A stretch of DNA of 42,111 nucleotides from Chloroflexota bacterium (lineage in GTDB: Bacteria > Chloroflexota > Anaerolineae > Anaerolineales > Anaerolineaceae): assembly GCA_012514645.1 (NCBI GenBank), contig JAAYZW010000069.1:1-42111 (forward strand). The letters run 5' to 3'. A program made the position numbers and the translations under genes. Below the pieces are notes generated by a model. It saw nothing but the letters and a program-made list of their open reading frames with translations. It made no database searches and had not been told where the DNA came from. Of this stretch, positions 1 to 8,040 are shown one piece after another. Numbering within the stretch: the first letter of the stretch is position 1; each line of letters begins with the position of its first letter.

Positions 1-387
1 CGCAAGTGCCTGGAAGCCAAAGAACAGAACGCAGCAGAGATTGTTGCCTGGGGCGACGGCTCGCCGACGCGTGAGTTTATCTATGTCGATGATGCTGCCG
101 AGGGGATCACGCTCGCCACCATGCGCTATAACAGTTCCGACCCGGTCAACATCGGCTCGAATTTCGAGATATCGATCAAAGACCTGACCGAGTTGATCGC
201 CCGCCTGACCGGCTTTGAGGGCGAGATCCGCTGGGATACCAGCAAACCCAACGGTCAGCCGCGGCGCAAGCTGGACACATCGCGTGCAAAGGAGCGCTTC
301 GCCTTTGAAGCCAAAACCAATTTTGAAGACGGGCTGCGGCGAACGATTGAATGGTACGCCAATGAAAGGGCACATGGCAGAGAGTAA
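1..387 (+). CDS. NAD-dependent epimerase, GDP-L-fucose synthase-like (5' truncated)
   Basis: The reading frame is open from the first base, so only the last 128 residues are present and the start lies outside the window. The visible part reads 'WGDGSPTREFIYVDDAAEGI', which is the substrate-side signature of extended SDR epimerases, followed by 'GSNFEISIKDLTELI' and 'WDTSKPNGQPRRKLDTSRA'. The KPNGQPRK-like segment is typical of GDP-4-keto-6-deoxymannose epimerase/reductase (GDP-L-fucose synthase, Fcl/WcaG), which makes GDP-L-fucose from the Gmd product. The Rossmann NAD site and catalytic Tyr-Lys pair are upstream and cannot be checked. Its stop overlaps the start of the ABC permease, placing it in the same operon as a nucleotide-sugar supplier. 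A related epimerase of another specificity is possible. Confidence 0.8.
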   Translation, partial: RKCLEAKEQNAAEIVAWGDGSPTREFIYVDDAAEGITLATMRYNSSDPVNIGSNFEISIKDLTELIARLTGFEGEIRWDTSKPNGQPRRKLDTSRAKERFAFEAKTNFEDGLRRTIEWYANERAHGRE

Positions 388-1219
388 AACACTTCCCACC
401 AACCAGGTCGTAACGATCAAGCCTGCCAAGGGCTGGTTGGGGATCGACCTGCAGGAGCTCTGGCACTACCGCGAGCTGATCTACTTTTTGACCTGGCGGG
501 ATATCAAGGTGCGTTACAAGCAAGCCGCGCTGGGCATCGCTTGGGCGATCTTGCAGCCTGTCCTCACGACCGTGATCACCTCTATCGTCTTTGGCTATTT
601 GCTTAAGGTTGACAGCGGCAATTTACCCTACCCGGTTTTCACGCTGGCGGCGCTGCTGCCCTGGCATTTATTTCAGCTTTCGCTGCAAAAAAGCAGCATC
701 AGCCTTGTGGGCAATTCCAATTTGATCACCAAGATCTACTTTCCGCGTGTGATCATCCCGCTGTCGTCGGTTTTGGCAGTGCTGGTCGATTTTGCGATTT
801 CTGTGGTGATTTTGTTTGTTGCCATGGCGATATATAAAACGCCACTCACGTGGAACGCCTTGTGGCTCGTGCCGCTGACGCTGCTGACCGTTTTGGCTGC
901 CCTGGCAGTCGGGTTGTGGCTCTCGGCGATGAATGTACAATATCGCGACATTCAGCAGATGGTGCCGTTTTTGCTGCAAATCTGGATGTATGCCACACCG
1001 ATCGTCTACCCGATTACGATCATCCCTGAGGGCACGATCCGCTATATCTACAGCCTCAACCCCATGGTTGGGGTGGTGCAGGGTTTCAGGTGGGCGCTGT
1101 TTGGCGGATCGCCGCCCGATATGACGTTGCTCTTCTCTTCAATTGCAGTGGTTGTGCTGCTTATTAGCGGGCTGTTTTTCTTCCGGCGGATGGAAAAAAC
1201 CTTTGCGGACGTGGTGTAA
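374..1219 (+). CDS. ABC-2 type polysaccharide export permease (Wzm/TagG-like)
   Basis: This is a 281-residue membrane protein with a soluble N-terminus containing 'LIYFLTWRDIKVRYKQ', the conserved segment of ABC-2 polysaccharide exporter permeases. About six hydrophobic stretches follow (near residues 52-78, 86-112, 126-153, 165-187, 198-220 and 250-270). It would form the inner-membrane channel that moves a finished lipid-linked glycan outward. The ORF track starts at 215, deep inside the upstream gene. ATG 374 (MAESK) or ATG 362 fits better, and I chose 374 because AAAGGG lies just upstream and the overlap with the previous gene is only 14 nt. The ATPase partner begins 1 nt after its stop. 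The family is clear; the exported glycan is unknown. Confidence 0.88.
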   Translation: MAESKTLPTNQVVTIKPAKGWLGIDLQELWHYRELIYFLTWRDIKVRYKQAALGIAWAILQPVLTTVITSIVFGYLLKVDSGNLPYPVFTLAALLPWHLFQLSLQKSSISLVGNSNLITKIYFPRVIIPLSSVLAVLVDFAISVVILFVAMAIYKTPLTWNALWLVPLTLLTVLAALAVGLWLSAMNVQYRDIQQMVPFLLQIWMYATPIVYPITIIPEGTIRYIYSLNPMVGVVQGFRWALFGGSPPDMTLLFSSIAVVVLLISGLFFFRRMEKTFADVV

Positions 1220-1220
1220 C

Positions 1221-2504
1221 ATGGACAAAGACACCTCAATTATTGTTCGCGGCATCGGCAAGCGCTATAAGATTGGTGCTTTCCAAGAGAGGCAGGACAC
1301 ACTGCGCGACCTGATTGTCAGCCAGGTTCAAAAAATGGGCAATGTTTTTCGCAAAGGCGGCGGCAAAAGCAAAAAAGAAGAAATCTGGGCGCTGCGCGAC
1401 GTCAGCTTTGATGTAAGGCAAGGGCAAGCACTGGGAATCATCGGCAGAAATGGTGCTGGCAAAAGTACACTGCTCAAGATTCTCTCGCGCGTGACCGACC
1501 CGACCGAAGGCTACGGCGAACTGCGCGGCAGGGTTGGCTCGCTGCTGGAGGTTGGTACCGGCTTTCATCCCGAACTGACCGGCAGGGAAAACATCTTCCT
1601 GAATGGCGCCATTTTGGGGATGCAAAAACGCGAAATTGAAGCCCGGTTTGATGAGATCGTCGATTTCTCGGAAGTGGGAAAATTTATCGATACACCGGTC
1701 AAACGCTATTCTTCCGGGATGTATTTGCGCCTGGCGTTTGCCGTGGCGGCGCACCTTGAACCGGAAATTTTGGTTGTGGATGAGGTGCTGGCGGTGGGTG
1801 ATGCCGATTTTCAGCGTAAATGCCTGGGCAAAATGGGTGATGTGGCAGACTCAGGGCGCACGGTGTTGTTCGTCAGCCATAACATGTCGGCGATTTTACG
1901 GTTGACACAGGAGTCGATCGTGTTGGATAAGGGCAGGGTGCTGTTGCGCGCGCCTTCGAGCGAGGCGGTGGATTTTTACCTCAACCGCGGGCTCTCCAAG
2001 CTGGGTGAACGCTATTGGGAGAGAGATGAGGTGCCTGCAAACAGCGCGCCTTTCAAGCCGCTGGCGATACGGATTATCGATAAGGCTGGAAATGTTTCCG
2101 ATTCGGTGCGCTCGGTCGACCCGATCACGATTGAAATTGAATATGAGCTTGCCGAGGAGATCACCGGCTTGCGCGTAGGTTATTATATATTCACCACCCG
2201 TGGTGAAGCAGTTTTCACCAGTTTTGACATCGACTCAGAAGCGCTATTTCGCGAATATACCTCGCGACCGAAAGGCGTTTACCTGAGCCGCTGCGTGATC
2301 CCAGCGCACACGCTCAACGAAGGTCGCTTTGTGCTTGGCGTGAACGCAAGCTCTTATCGCATCAAACGATACTTCCAGGACGACCAGGCGCTCAGTTTTT
2401 CGGTGGATGCCAGTGGTGCCGCCGGCACGCAATGGGCTGAACCGCGCCCCGGAGCAGTGAGACCTGCCTTGGAATGGACGATCGAGGAGCGGGGTCGCGA
2501 ATGA
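1221..2504 (+). CDS. Polysaccharide ABC transporter ATP-binding protein with C-terminal cargo domain (Wzt-like)
   Basis: The protein has 427 residues. The N-terminal ATPase carries Walker A GRNGAGKST (75-83), the signature YSSGM (163-167), Walker B ILVVDE (183-188) and the switch His in VSHN (220). From about residue 270 a beta-rich extension (IEIEYELAEE, LRVGYYIFT, RFVLGVNASS) matches the Wzt C-terminal domain. In O9a-type exporters that domain recognises a modified non-reducing end of the glycan. The ORF track start (1143) lies inside the permease gene; ATG 1221 follows the permease stop by 1 nt and begins a normal ABC N-terminus. Known: the Wzm/Wzt pair exports complete glycans across the membrane. 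Inferred: the nearby methyltransferase or nonulosonate enzymes could supply the cap it reads. Confidence 0.9.
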   Translation: MDKDTSIIVRGIGKRYKIGAFQERQDTLRDLIVSQVQKMGNVFRKGGGKSKKEEIWALRDVSFDVRQGQALGIIGRNGAGKSTLLKILSRVTDPTEGYGELRGRVGSLLEVGTGFHPELTGRENIFLNGAILGMQKREIEARFDEIVDFSEVGKFIDTPVKRYSSGMYLRLAFAVAAHLEPEILVVDEVLAVGDADFQRKCLGKMGDVADSGRTVLFVSHNMSAILRLTQESIVLDKGRVLLRAPSSEAVDFYLNRGLSKLGERYWERDEVPANSAPFKPLAIRIIDKAGNVSDSVRSVDPITIEIEYELAEEITGLRVGYYIFTTRGEAVFTSFDIDSEALFREYTSRPKGVYLSRCVIPAHTLNEGRFVLGVNASSYRIKRYFQDDQALSFSVDASGAAGTQWAEPRPGAVRPALEWTIEERGRE

Positions 2505-4144
2505 GCACTATGCTAAAAGACCTCGTTGGGAAAATCCCCATTGTGGTTGATGCTTACTGGGCTTTGCGCGGCAGGCACAAGCCCTGGAATGCTCATTTTG
2601 AGTTGGTGGGTTTAAAGGCTGTGCTCCCTGGTGCGGTTGAAGATGTTTTGGAATATCAGCGTAAGACTGAGCAACCTCGAAAGATTTGCGTCTTTGCCAC
2701 GCTGCATTACTGGATCGAGCAAGCCATGCTGGTTGCGCTCGGTCTGGCGGGGTATGGACACCAGGTAAGTTTTGCCTGGCTGCCTTATGCTGAATGGGAT
2801 CAGGAGATCAGCCGGTTTGATTTGCGCCGGCAAGACCTTTACACCAGGGATGTCCTGCAACCCGCCTCCAGGGTTATGCGCATAGGTAGTCTTCTGGGCT
2901 CGAGTCAACAAGTTGGCTCCAAACTGAACTTATCACCTGAGCTGCAAAAAATCGTTGACCAGGTATCTGATTATGACACGCAATACACGTTGCAAATCGA
3001 AGAAACTGACCTCTCCAGCCCGCTTTACCTGCTGCGACAGCAGCGTAACGGACAGGCGGCTGTGGCAATCCATGACTGGTTAAAGAAAGAGCAGCCCGAT
3101 CTGCTGGTGATCCCCAACGGCACTATCCTGGAGATGGGCGTGGCTTACCAGGTTGCGCAGCTGCTGGGCATCAAAACGGTTACTTTCGAATTTGCCGACC
3201 AGCAGGAACGCATCTGGGTGGCTCAGAACGACGAGATCATGCGGCACAACACAAGCGACCTATGGAACAACCTGGGCGATCAGCCTCTGCCCGAGAAAGC
3301 CAAACAGGCTTTAGCTGGTCTTTTTGGAGCGCGCAAGAACGCCCACCTGTGGGGCAACTTTGCCCGCCAATGGCAGCAAAACCCGGTAAAAGGCGGCGCC
3401 AGCGTCCGCGAAAGCTTGAATTTGGATGCGCGACCGCTCGCTCTTTTGGCGACCAACGTTTTGGGCGACAGCCTCACACTTGGCAGGCAGCGCATCACCG
3501 AGACCATGGCTGAAATGATCGTTGGGACGATTGACTACTTTATCCAACATCCAGGACTGCAGCTGGTAGTGCGGGTGCACCCGGGTGAACTGAAAACGCA
3601 CGGTACCTCAATGATCGATGTAATCAACCAGGCTTATCCCCAGCTGCCCGAAAACATCCATGTCATCCGACCGGAAGACAAAACCAACACCTATGACCTG
3701 GTTGAGATCGCAGATTTCGGGCTGGTCTATACCACCACGGTCGGGATGGAAATGGCGATGACCGGTCTGCCGGTGATCGTAACCGGAATAACCCACTATG
3801 CCGGTAAGGGCTTCACGCTCGACCCGCAAACCTGGCAGGAGTATGAAGCCATGCTCGACCAGGTCAGCCAAAACCCGTCTTCTGCCAGGCTTACGCACGA
3901 GCAGGTTGAAAAAGCCTGGCTGTATGCCTACCTGTTTTTCTTCGAATTTTCGCTGCCATTCCCCTGGCATATTCTCTGGCTGCAGGATGATTTCCAGCAG
4001 CGACCGATGGGCTATGTGCTTTCGGATGAAGGGCAGCAGAAATATGGGCAGACTTTCGCCTATTTGGCTGGTGATAGGCTCGATTGGGCGGCGCGTGGGC
4101 TTGCCCGGCTGGAAACACTTCCTTTAAGTGAGGAATCTCAATGA
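2501..4144 (+). CDS. KpsC/KpsS-like capsule-type glycosyltransferase, candidate CMP-sugar transferase
   Basis: A 547-residue soluble protein with a GT-B look. The C-terminal half has 'RVHPGE' (His about 360) and 'TTTVGME' (about 411-417) within 'YDLVEIADFGLVYTTT'. This HP plus Ser/Thr-rich pair is shared by capsule Kdo transferases (KpsC/KpsS, Pfam Capsule_synth) and several bacterial sialyltransferase families, all of which use CMP-sugars. Its architecture matches the protein at 18468 almost position for position. ATG 2501 overlaps the Wzt stop (ATGA), and GGAGCGGGG upstream can serve as ribosome site; the track's 2474 start is less likely. Inference: it adds a nonulosonate or Kdo-like residue to the glycan exported by the neighbouring ABC system. 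The exact donor cannot be read from the sequence. Confidence 0.65.
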   Translation: MSTMLKDLVGKIPIVVDAYWALRGRHKPWNAHFELVGLKAVLPGAVEDVLEYQRKTEQPRKICVFATLHYWIEQAMLVALGLAGYGHQVSFAWLPYAEWDQEISRFDLRRQDLYTRDVLQPASRVMRIGSLLGSSQQVGSKLNLSPELQKIVDQVSDYDTQYTLQIEETDLSSPLYLLRQQRNGQAAVAIHDWLKKEQPDLLVIPNGTILEMGVAYQVAQLLGIKTVTFEFADQQERIWVAQNDEIMRHNTSDLWNNLGDQPLPEKAKQALAGLFGARKNAHLWGNFARQWQQNPVKGGASVRESLNLDARPLALLATNVLGDSLTLGRQRITETMAEMIVGTIDYFIQHPGLQLVVRVHPGELKTHGTSMIDVINQAYPQLPENIHVIRPEDKTNTYDLVEIADFGLVYTTTVGMEMAMTGLPVIVTGITHYAGKGFTLDPQTWQEYEAMLDQVSQNPSSARLTHEQVEKAWLYAYLFFFEFSLPFPWHILWLQDDFQQRPMGYVLSDEGQQKYGQTFAYLAGDRLDWAARGLARLETLPLSEESQ

Positions 4145-5016
4145 GTAAAGATTCGGTAAAACATCAGGTCAGCCAGTTTTATGATGAAGTCGGCTGGCAG
4201 ATGGAGGGCGAGGTCTATCAAAATGCCCGTTACGAAGACTTGCGCCCGGTTTCGGCAGAATATATCCACAGGTGCCACATGCGCGTTAAGCGCCACCTGG
4301 CTCCCACCGGCAAGTATTTGCTGGATGCCGGCTCGGGTCCGGTGCAATATGACGAATACCTGACGTATTCGGAAGACTATCAATATCGGGTCTGCATGGA
4401 TCTGTCGCTGGTCGCGCTGCAGGAAGCGCGCAAACGCCTGAGCGAGAAGGGTATTTATGTAAAAGCCGATATTTCCAACCTGCCCTTTGCCACAGAAGTA
4501 TTCGACGGCATTGTTTCGCTGCACACCATCCACCACGTCCCGGTGGAGGAGAAGGTAGCGGTCTACCAGGGGTTGCACCGCACGCTGAAGCCTGGGCGCA
4601 CCATGGTTACCGTGGATGGTTGGGCTGAAGTCCCATTGTCAGGTGTTATGGGCTTCTTAATGCGCATAGCTAACCGGCTTCGAAGATGGACCGGCAAAGA
4701 AGCGCCGCCCATGCCCGATGGCAAGCCTGCAAGCCAGGCAAACAATGAAAAAAAGCAGCTTACCCAGGCACCTGTGGGTACATATGTATTAAAAACTTCC
4801 GCCAAGTGGTTTCATAAAGTAATGAGAGGCGTTTTACCTTACGAGATCCGGGTTTGGCGCAGCGTTTCTGTAAAATTTTTACGTTCTGTCATCCAACCGG
4901 AATGGGCAGGACGTTTCTGGTTGAAAGTTTTATACCGACTGGAAGAGTGGTTCCCCCATTTTTTCGGCGAGAAGGGGCAATACCCTCTCATCGTAATTTC
5001 TAAAGACGAGCGCTAA
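4141..5016 (+). CDS. Class I SAM-dependent methyltransferase
   Basis: A 291-residue protein with the SAM motif I 'LLDAGSGPV', an acidic strand ending 'VCMDLS', then 'VKADISNLPF' and 'FDGIVSLHTIHHVP'. This is the classic Methyltransf_11 (UbiE-like) order of motifs I, II, post-II and III. The C-terminal third (about 190-291) is basic and aromatic and is not part of the core fold; it may bind the acceptor or associate with the membrane. It starts on an ATGA overlap with the transferase before it, and PseB follows after 9 nt. The likely role is O- or N-methylation of a sugar in the glycan, perhaps the terminal residue read by the Wzt C-domain. The acceptor is inferred from context only. Confidence 0.8.
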   Translation: MSKDSVKHQVSQFYDEVGWQMEGEVYQNARYEDLRPVSAEYIHRCHMRVKRHLAPTGKYLLDAGSGPVQYDEYLTYSEDYQYRVCMDLSLVALQEARKRLSEKGIYVKADISNLPFATEVFDGIVSLHTIHHVPVEEKVAVYQGLHRTLKPGRTMVTVDGWAEVPLSGVMGFLMRIANRLRRWTGKEAPPMPDGKPASQANNEKKQLTQAPVGTYVLKTSAKWFHKVMRGVLPYEIRVWRSVSVKFLRSVIQPEWAGRFWLKVLYRLEEWFPHFFGEKGQYPLIVISKDER

Positions 5017-5025
5017 GGAGCAAGC

Positions 5026-6036
5026 ATGGATTGGTCGAATAAAGTAGTTTTAGTGACCGGTGGAACCGGTTCGTTTGGGAAGAAGTTCATTGGTATCTTG
5101 CTGGATGAATACAACCCCGCCAAAGTAATCGTTTTTAGCCGCGATGAACTCAAGCAGCACGACATGCGCGAACTACTGGGCTTCAATGACCAGCGCATTC
5201 GCTATTTTATTGGCGATGTGCGCGATAAGGAACGCCTTAGCCGCGCGATGTATGGTGTTGACATCGTGGTACATTCTGCCGCACTCAAACAGGTGCCGGC
5301 TTGTGAATACAACCCGATGGAAGCGATCAAGACCAACATCCTTGGTTCTGCCAACGTGGCAGACGCCGCCATCGAAAATGGTGTCGAAAGAGTGCTCGCG
5401 CTTTCGACCGACAAGGCGGTTAACCCGATCAATCTTTATGGCGCCACCAAGCTGGCAGCCGAAAAGCTGCTTGTGCAAAGCAACGCCTACGCCGGCGGGC
5501 GCAAAACCCGCATCTCCTGCACGCGTTATGGCAATGTGGTTGGCTCGCGCGGTTCGGTGGTTCCGCTTTTCATCAAGCAGCGACCAACCGGTGTGCTGAC
5601 GATTACCGATGATCGCATGACCCGTTTCTGGATGTCGCTCGAACAAGGTGTGCGCTTTGTGATCAGTGCCATCGAGCAGATGCAGGGCGGTGAGGTTTTT
5701 GTTCCAAAGATCCCGAGCATGAAGATGACCGACCTGGCAAAGGCGATGGCACCCAAAGCAGAGATCAGGATTATCGGCATTCGCCCCGGCGAAAAACTGC
5801 ATGAAAGCCTGATCTCGGAAGACGAAGCCCGCAATACGGTGGAGCTGCCCGACATGTATGTGGTACAGCCTTCGGGGGCTGAGCTTTGGTTTGGGCAAGC
5901 CTGGAAGGAAAAAGGAGCGTCAGTGCCGGAGGGTTTCGTTTACAACAGCGGAACCAACCAGCAGTGGCTGGACGTAGAAGGTATTATGGCTTTTATTAAG
6001 CCGATCGAAGAAGAACTGGCAAAGGCTCAGATATAA
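5026..6036 (+). CDS. pseB: UDP-N-acetylglucosamine 4,6-dehydratase (inverting), PseB family
   Basis: A 336-residue SDR enzyme, the usual PseB length. It shows the NAD loop TGGTGSFG (11-18), SRDELKQ, 'RYFIGDVRD', STDKA with catalytic Asp129-Lys130, and the NLYGATK Tyr138/Lys142 pair. The C-terminal 'VPKIPSMKMTDLAKAM' and 'IIGIRPGEKLHE' are diagnostic of PseB rather than CapE/WbjB-type dehydratases. Known reaction: UDP-GlcNAc to the 4-keto-6-deoxy-L-arabino product with C5 inversion, the first step of pseudaminic acid synthesis. GGAGCAAGC precedes the ATG. The next gene starts 1 nt after its stop and is an RmlD-like reductase, not the PseC aminotransferase expected here, so the product may be diverted to a different deoxy-sugar. 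Confidence 0.9.
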   Translation: MDWSNKVVLVTGGTGSFGKKFIGILLDEYNPAKVIVFSRDELKQHDMRELLGFNDQRIRYFIGDVRDKERLSRAMYGVDIVVHSAALKQVPACEYNPMEAIKTNILGSANVADAAIENGVERVLALSTDKAVNPINLYGATKLAAEKLLVQSNAYAGGRKTRISCTRYGNVVGSRGSVVPLFIKQRPTGVLTITDDRMTRFWMSLEQGVRFVISAIEQMQGGEVFVPKIPSMKMTDLAKAMAPKAEIRIIGIRPGEKLHESLISEDEARNTVELPDMYVVQPSGAELWFGQAWKEKGASVPEGFVYNSGTNQQWLDVEGIMAFIKPIEEELAKAQI

Positions 6037-6037
6037 A

Positions 6038-6958
6038 ATGACACGTTTGCTGGTCACCGGTGTGAGCGGACTGCTGGGAGTTAACCTGGCGCTTAAAGCG
6101 ATTGAAAAGGGCTTTGATGTGGTCGGCTGGAGCAACACCCGCAGGCTGAAAAACACACCTTTTGAGCAAGCAACTGTGTCACTTGAAAGGCTGGAAAGTT
6201 TGGCGACAGCGCTTGACGATGCACAACCAGACGCGATTGTTCATTGCGCAGCGATCGCCAATCTCGATGCGGCAGAGAAAAACCCAAGGTTGACAAATTT
6301 GGTGAATGCGCAGGCGCCTGGTGTTTTGGCAGAAGCAGCAGCAAAAAGGGGGGTGCCTTTTGTGCAGATATCGACGGAAGCGATTTTTGACGGAAAAAAG
6401 GGAAATTACGTTGAAGACGACACCCCCAACCCACAAAACACCTACGCGCAAGCGAAGCTGGCTGGAGAAATTGCCGTTCGCCAGGCTTATTCAAAGTCGT
6501 TAATTGCCCGGGTGGTTTTCCATGGCTGGTCTCTCAGCGGCACTCGCAGCCTGGCAGAGTTTTTTTATAATAATCTGAGCCAGGGCAAGCGCTGCAACGG
6601 TTTCACTGACTCTATCTTCAGCCCGCTCTACGTTGGCGACCTTGCAAACCTCCTTTTGGAGGCATTATCAGTGCAGCTGACCGGCACCTACCACTTCTTT
6701 TCAAGCGAAAGCCTGAGTAAATATGACTTCGGCGTCGCCCTGGCACGCCGTTTTGGTATGGACGAGGATCTTATCAGCCCTGTCATCACCGCCAATGGAG
6801 ACCTGCAAACCCAGCGCTCGCTCAACCTCAGCAGCAACCCTGCCAGGCTGGAGGCTGCGCTTGGGAGGCAAATGCCCGGAATTGATGAAGGCATTCAGCG
6901 GCTGTACGAGGATTTCCAAAAAGGCCACAGAAAACGACTAATGGATTATTTGGCATAA
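6038..6958 (+). CDS. RmlD-like NAD(P)-dependent sugar reductase
   Basis: A 306-residue extended SDR beginning 'RLLVTGVSGLLGVNLA' with the GxxGxxG cofactor loop. It continues with 'DAIVHCAAIANLDAAEKNP', 'QISTEAIFDG' and the catalytic 'YAQAKLAGE' Tyr-Lys pair. These are the marks of the dTDP-4-dehydrorhamnose reductase (RmlD) family. No RmlA/B/C genes are present, so the natural substrate is probably not dTDP-4-keto-rhamnose. Its position directly after PseB suggests that it reduces the 4-keto intermediate made there, as WbvR does for UDP-L-RhaNAc. That role is inferred from order alone. A NeuB homologue follows 11 nt later. Confidence 0.78.
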   Translation: MTRLLVTGVSGLLGVNLALKAIEKGFDVVGWSNTRRLKNTPFEQATVSLERLESLATALDDAQPDAIVHCAAIANLDAAEKNPRLTNLVNAQAPGVLAEAAAKRGVPFVQISTEAIFDGKKGNYVEDDTPNPQNTYAQAKLAGEIAVRQAYSKSLIARVVFHGWSLSGTRSLAEFFYNNLSQGKRCNGFTDSIFSPLYVGDLANLLLEALSVQLTGTYHFFSSESLSKYDFGVALARRFGMDEDLISPVITANGDLQTQRSLNLSSNPARLEAALGRQMPGIDEGIQRLYEDFQKGHRKRLMDYLA

Positions 6959-6969
6959 TTGGAGATGTT

Positions 6970-8037
6970 ATGGAACTAAAAATTGGTAAACACACGCTTG
7001 GTGATGCGCACCCCACATATTTTATCGCTGATATCGCTGCCAACCATGATGGCAGTCTCGATCGGGCGTTGAACCTGATTCGCCTGGCTGCACAAGCGGG
7101 AGCCAACGCCGCCAAATTCCAAAACTTCCGCGGTCCTGAAATCGTTTCCGATTATGGCTTCAGCCATATGAACGCCCAGGTCTCGCACCAGGCAAATTGG
7201 AAAAAGAGCGTCACCCAGGTTTACAACGAAGCATCTGTGCCATTTGAGTGGACACCAATTCTCAAAGAAGCCTGTGACCAGGCTGGCATAGATTATTTCT
7301 CTTCGCCCTACGACTTTGCGGCAACTGATATGCTCGACGCGTACATGCCAGCTTATAAAATCGGCTCGGGCGACATCACCTGGCTGGAAGCCTGTCTGCA
7401 TATAGCGCGAAAAGGTAAGCCCGTGCTGCTGGCAACCGGCGCGTCTGATATTGGTGAGGTGCAGCAGGCGGTTGACGCGATCCTGGCGGTAAACCCCACC
7501 CTGGTATTGATGCAATGTAACACTAATTACACTGCAGCCGATGGGAATTTTGACAACATCCACCTCAACGTACTCAAGACGTATCACCTTATGTGGCCCA
7601 ATTTGATTTTGGGGCTTAGCGACCATACTCACGGTCACGCTACCGTGCTGGGCGCGGTCGCGCTGGGCGCAAGGGTGGTAGAAAAACACTTTACTGATGA
7701 TAACAACCGTGAAGGTCCGGACCATGCTTTTGCCATGAACCCTGAGAGTTGGGCTGAAATGGTGCGTAACACCCGCCAGTTGGAGCGCGCGCTTGGCTCA
7801 GCTAACAAATTTGTGGCAGATAATGAGCAGCAAACTGTGGTTGTGCAACGGCGCTGCCTGCGTGCTGCCCGCGACATCTGGGCGGGCGAGACCGTTTCGC
7901 GCGATATGATCGCGGTTTTGCGCCCAGCAACCCCCGGAGCGATTGAGCCTTATAAGATCGATGAGGTGATCGGTTTGAAAGCTCTGCATGATATTCCGTT
8001 TGGGAAGGAACTTCGCTGGACACAACTTGGCGATTAA
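6970..8037 (+). CDS. NeuB-family nonulosonate synthase with C-terminal SAF domain (long type)
   Basis: A 355-residue protein in two parts. The N-terminal TIM barrel shows 'FIADIAANHDGSL', 'AAKFQNF', 'SSPYDFAATDML', 'AYKIGSGDI', 'LATGASDI', 'GLSDHT' and 'VVEKHFTDDNNREGPDH'. From about residue 295 the antifreeze-like SAF domain reads 'RRCLRAARDIWAGE' and 'LRPATPG'. Known for the family: condensation of phosphoenolpyruvate with a six-carbon sugar to give a nine-carbon 3-deoxy-2-ulosonic acid (sialic, legionaminic or pseudaminic type); the SAF domain of the partner subunit closes the active site. Ribosome site GGAG lies 5 nt before the ATG. It is clearly different from the short NeuB at 17591, so the locus has two synthases of different subtype. 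Confidence 0.9.
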   Translation: MELKIGKHTLGDAHPTYFIADIAANHDGSLDRALNLIRLAAQAGANAAKFQNFRGPEIVSDYGFSHMNAQVSHQANWKKSVTQVYNEASVPFEWTPILKEACDQAGIDYFSSPYDFAATDMLDAYMPAYKIGSGDITWLEACLHIARKGKPVLLATGASDIGEVQQAVDAILAVNPTLVLMQCNTNYTAADGNFDNIHLNVLKTYHLMWPNLILGLSDHTHGHATVLGAVALGARVVEKHFTDDNNREGPDHAFAMNPESWAEMVRNTRQLERALGSANKFVADNEQQTVVVQRRCLRAARDIWAGETVSRDMIAVLRPATPGAIEPYKIDEVIGLKALHDIPFGKELRWTQLGD

Positions 8038-8040
8038 CCT

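Noticed and set aside
215-373. Long N-terminal extension of the ABC permease given by the ORF track
   Set aside because: It lies inside the coding frame of the upstream epimerase, and the residues (MRARSAGIPAN...) show no family similarity.
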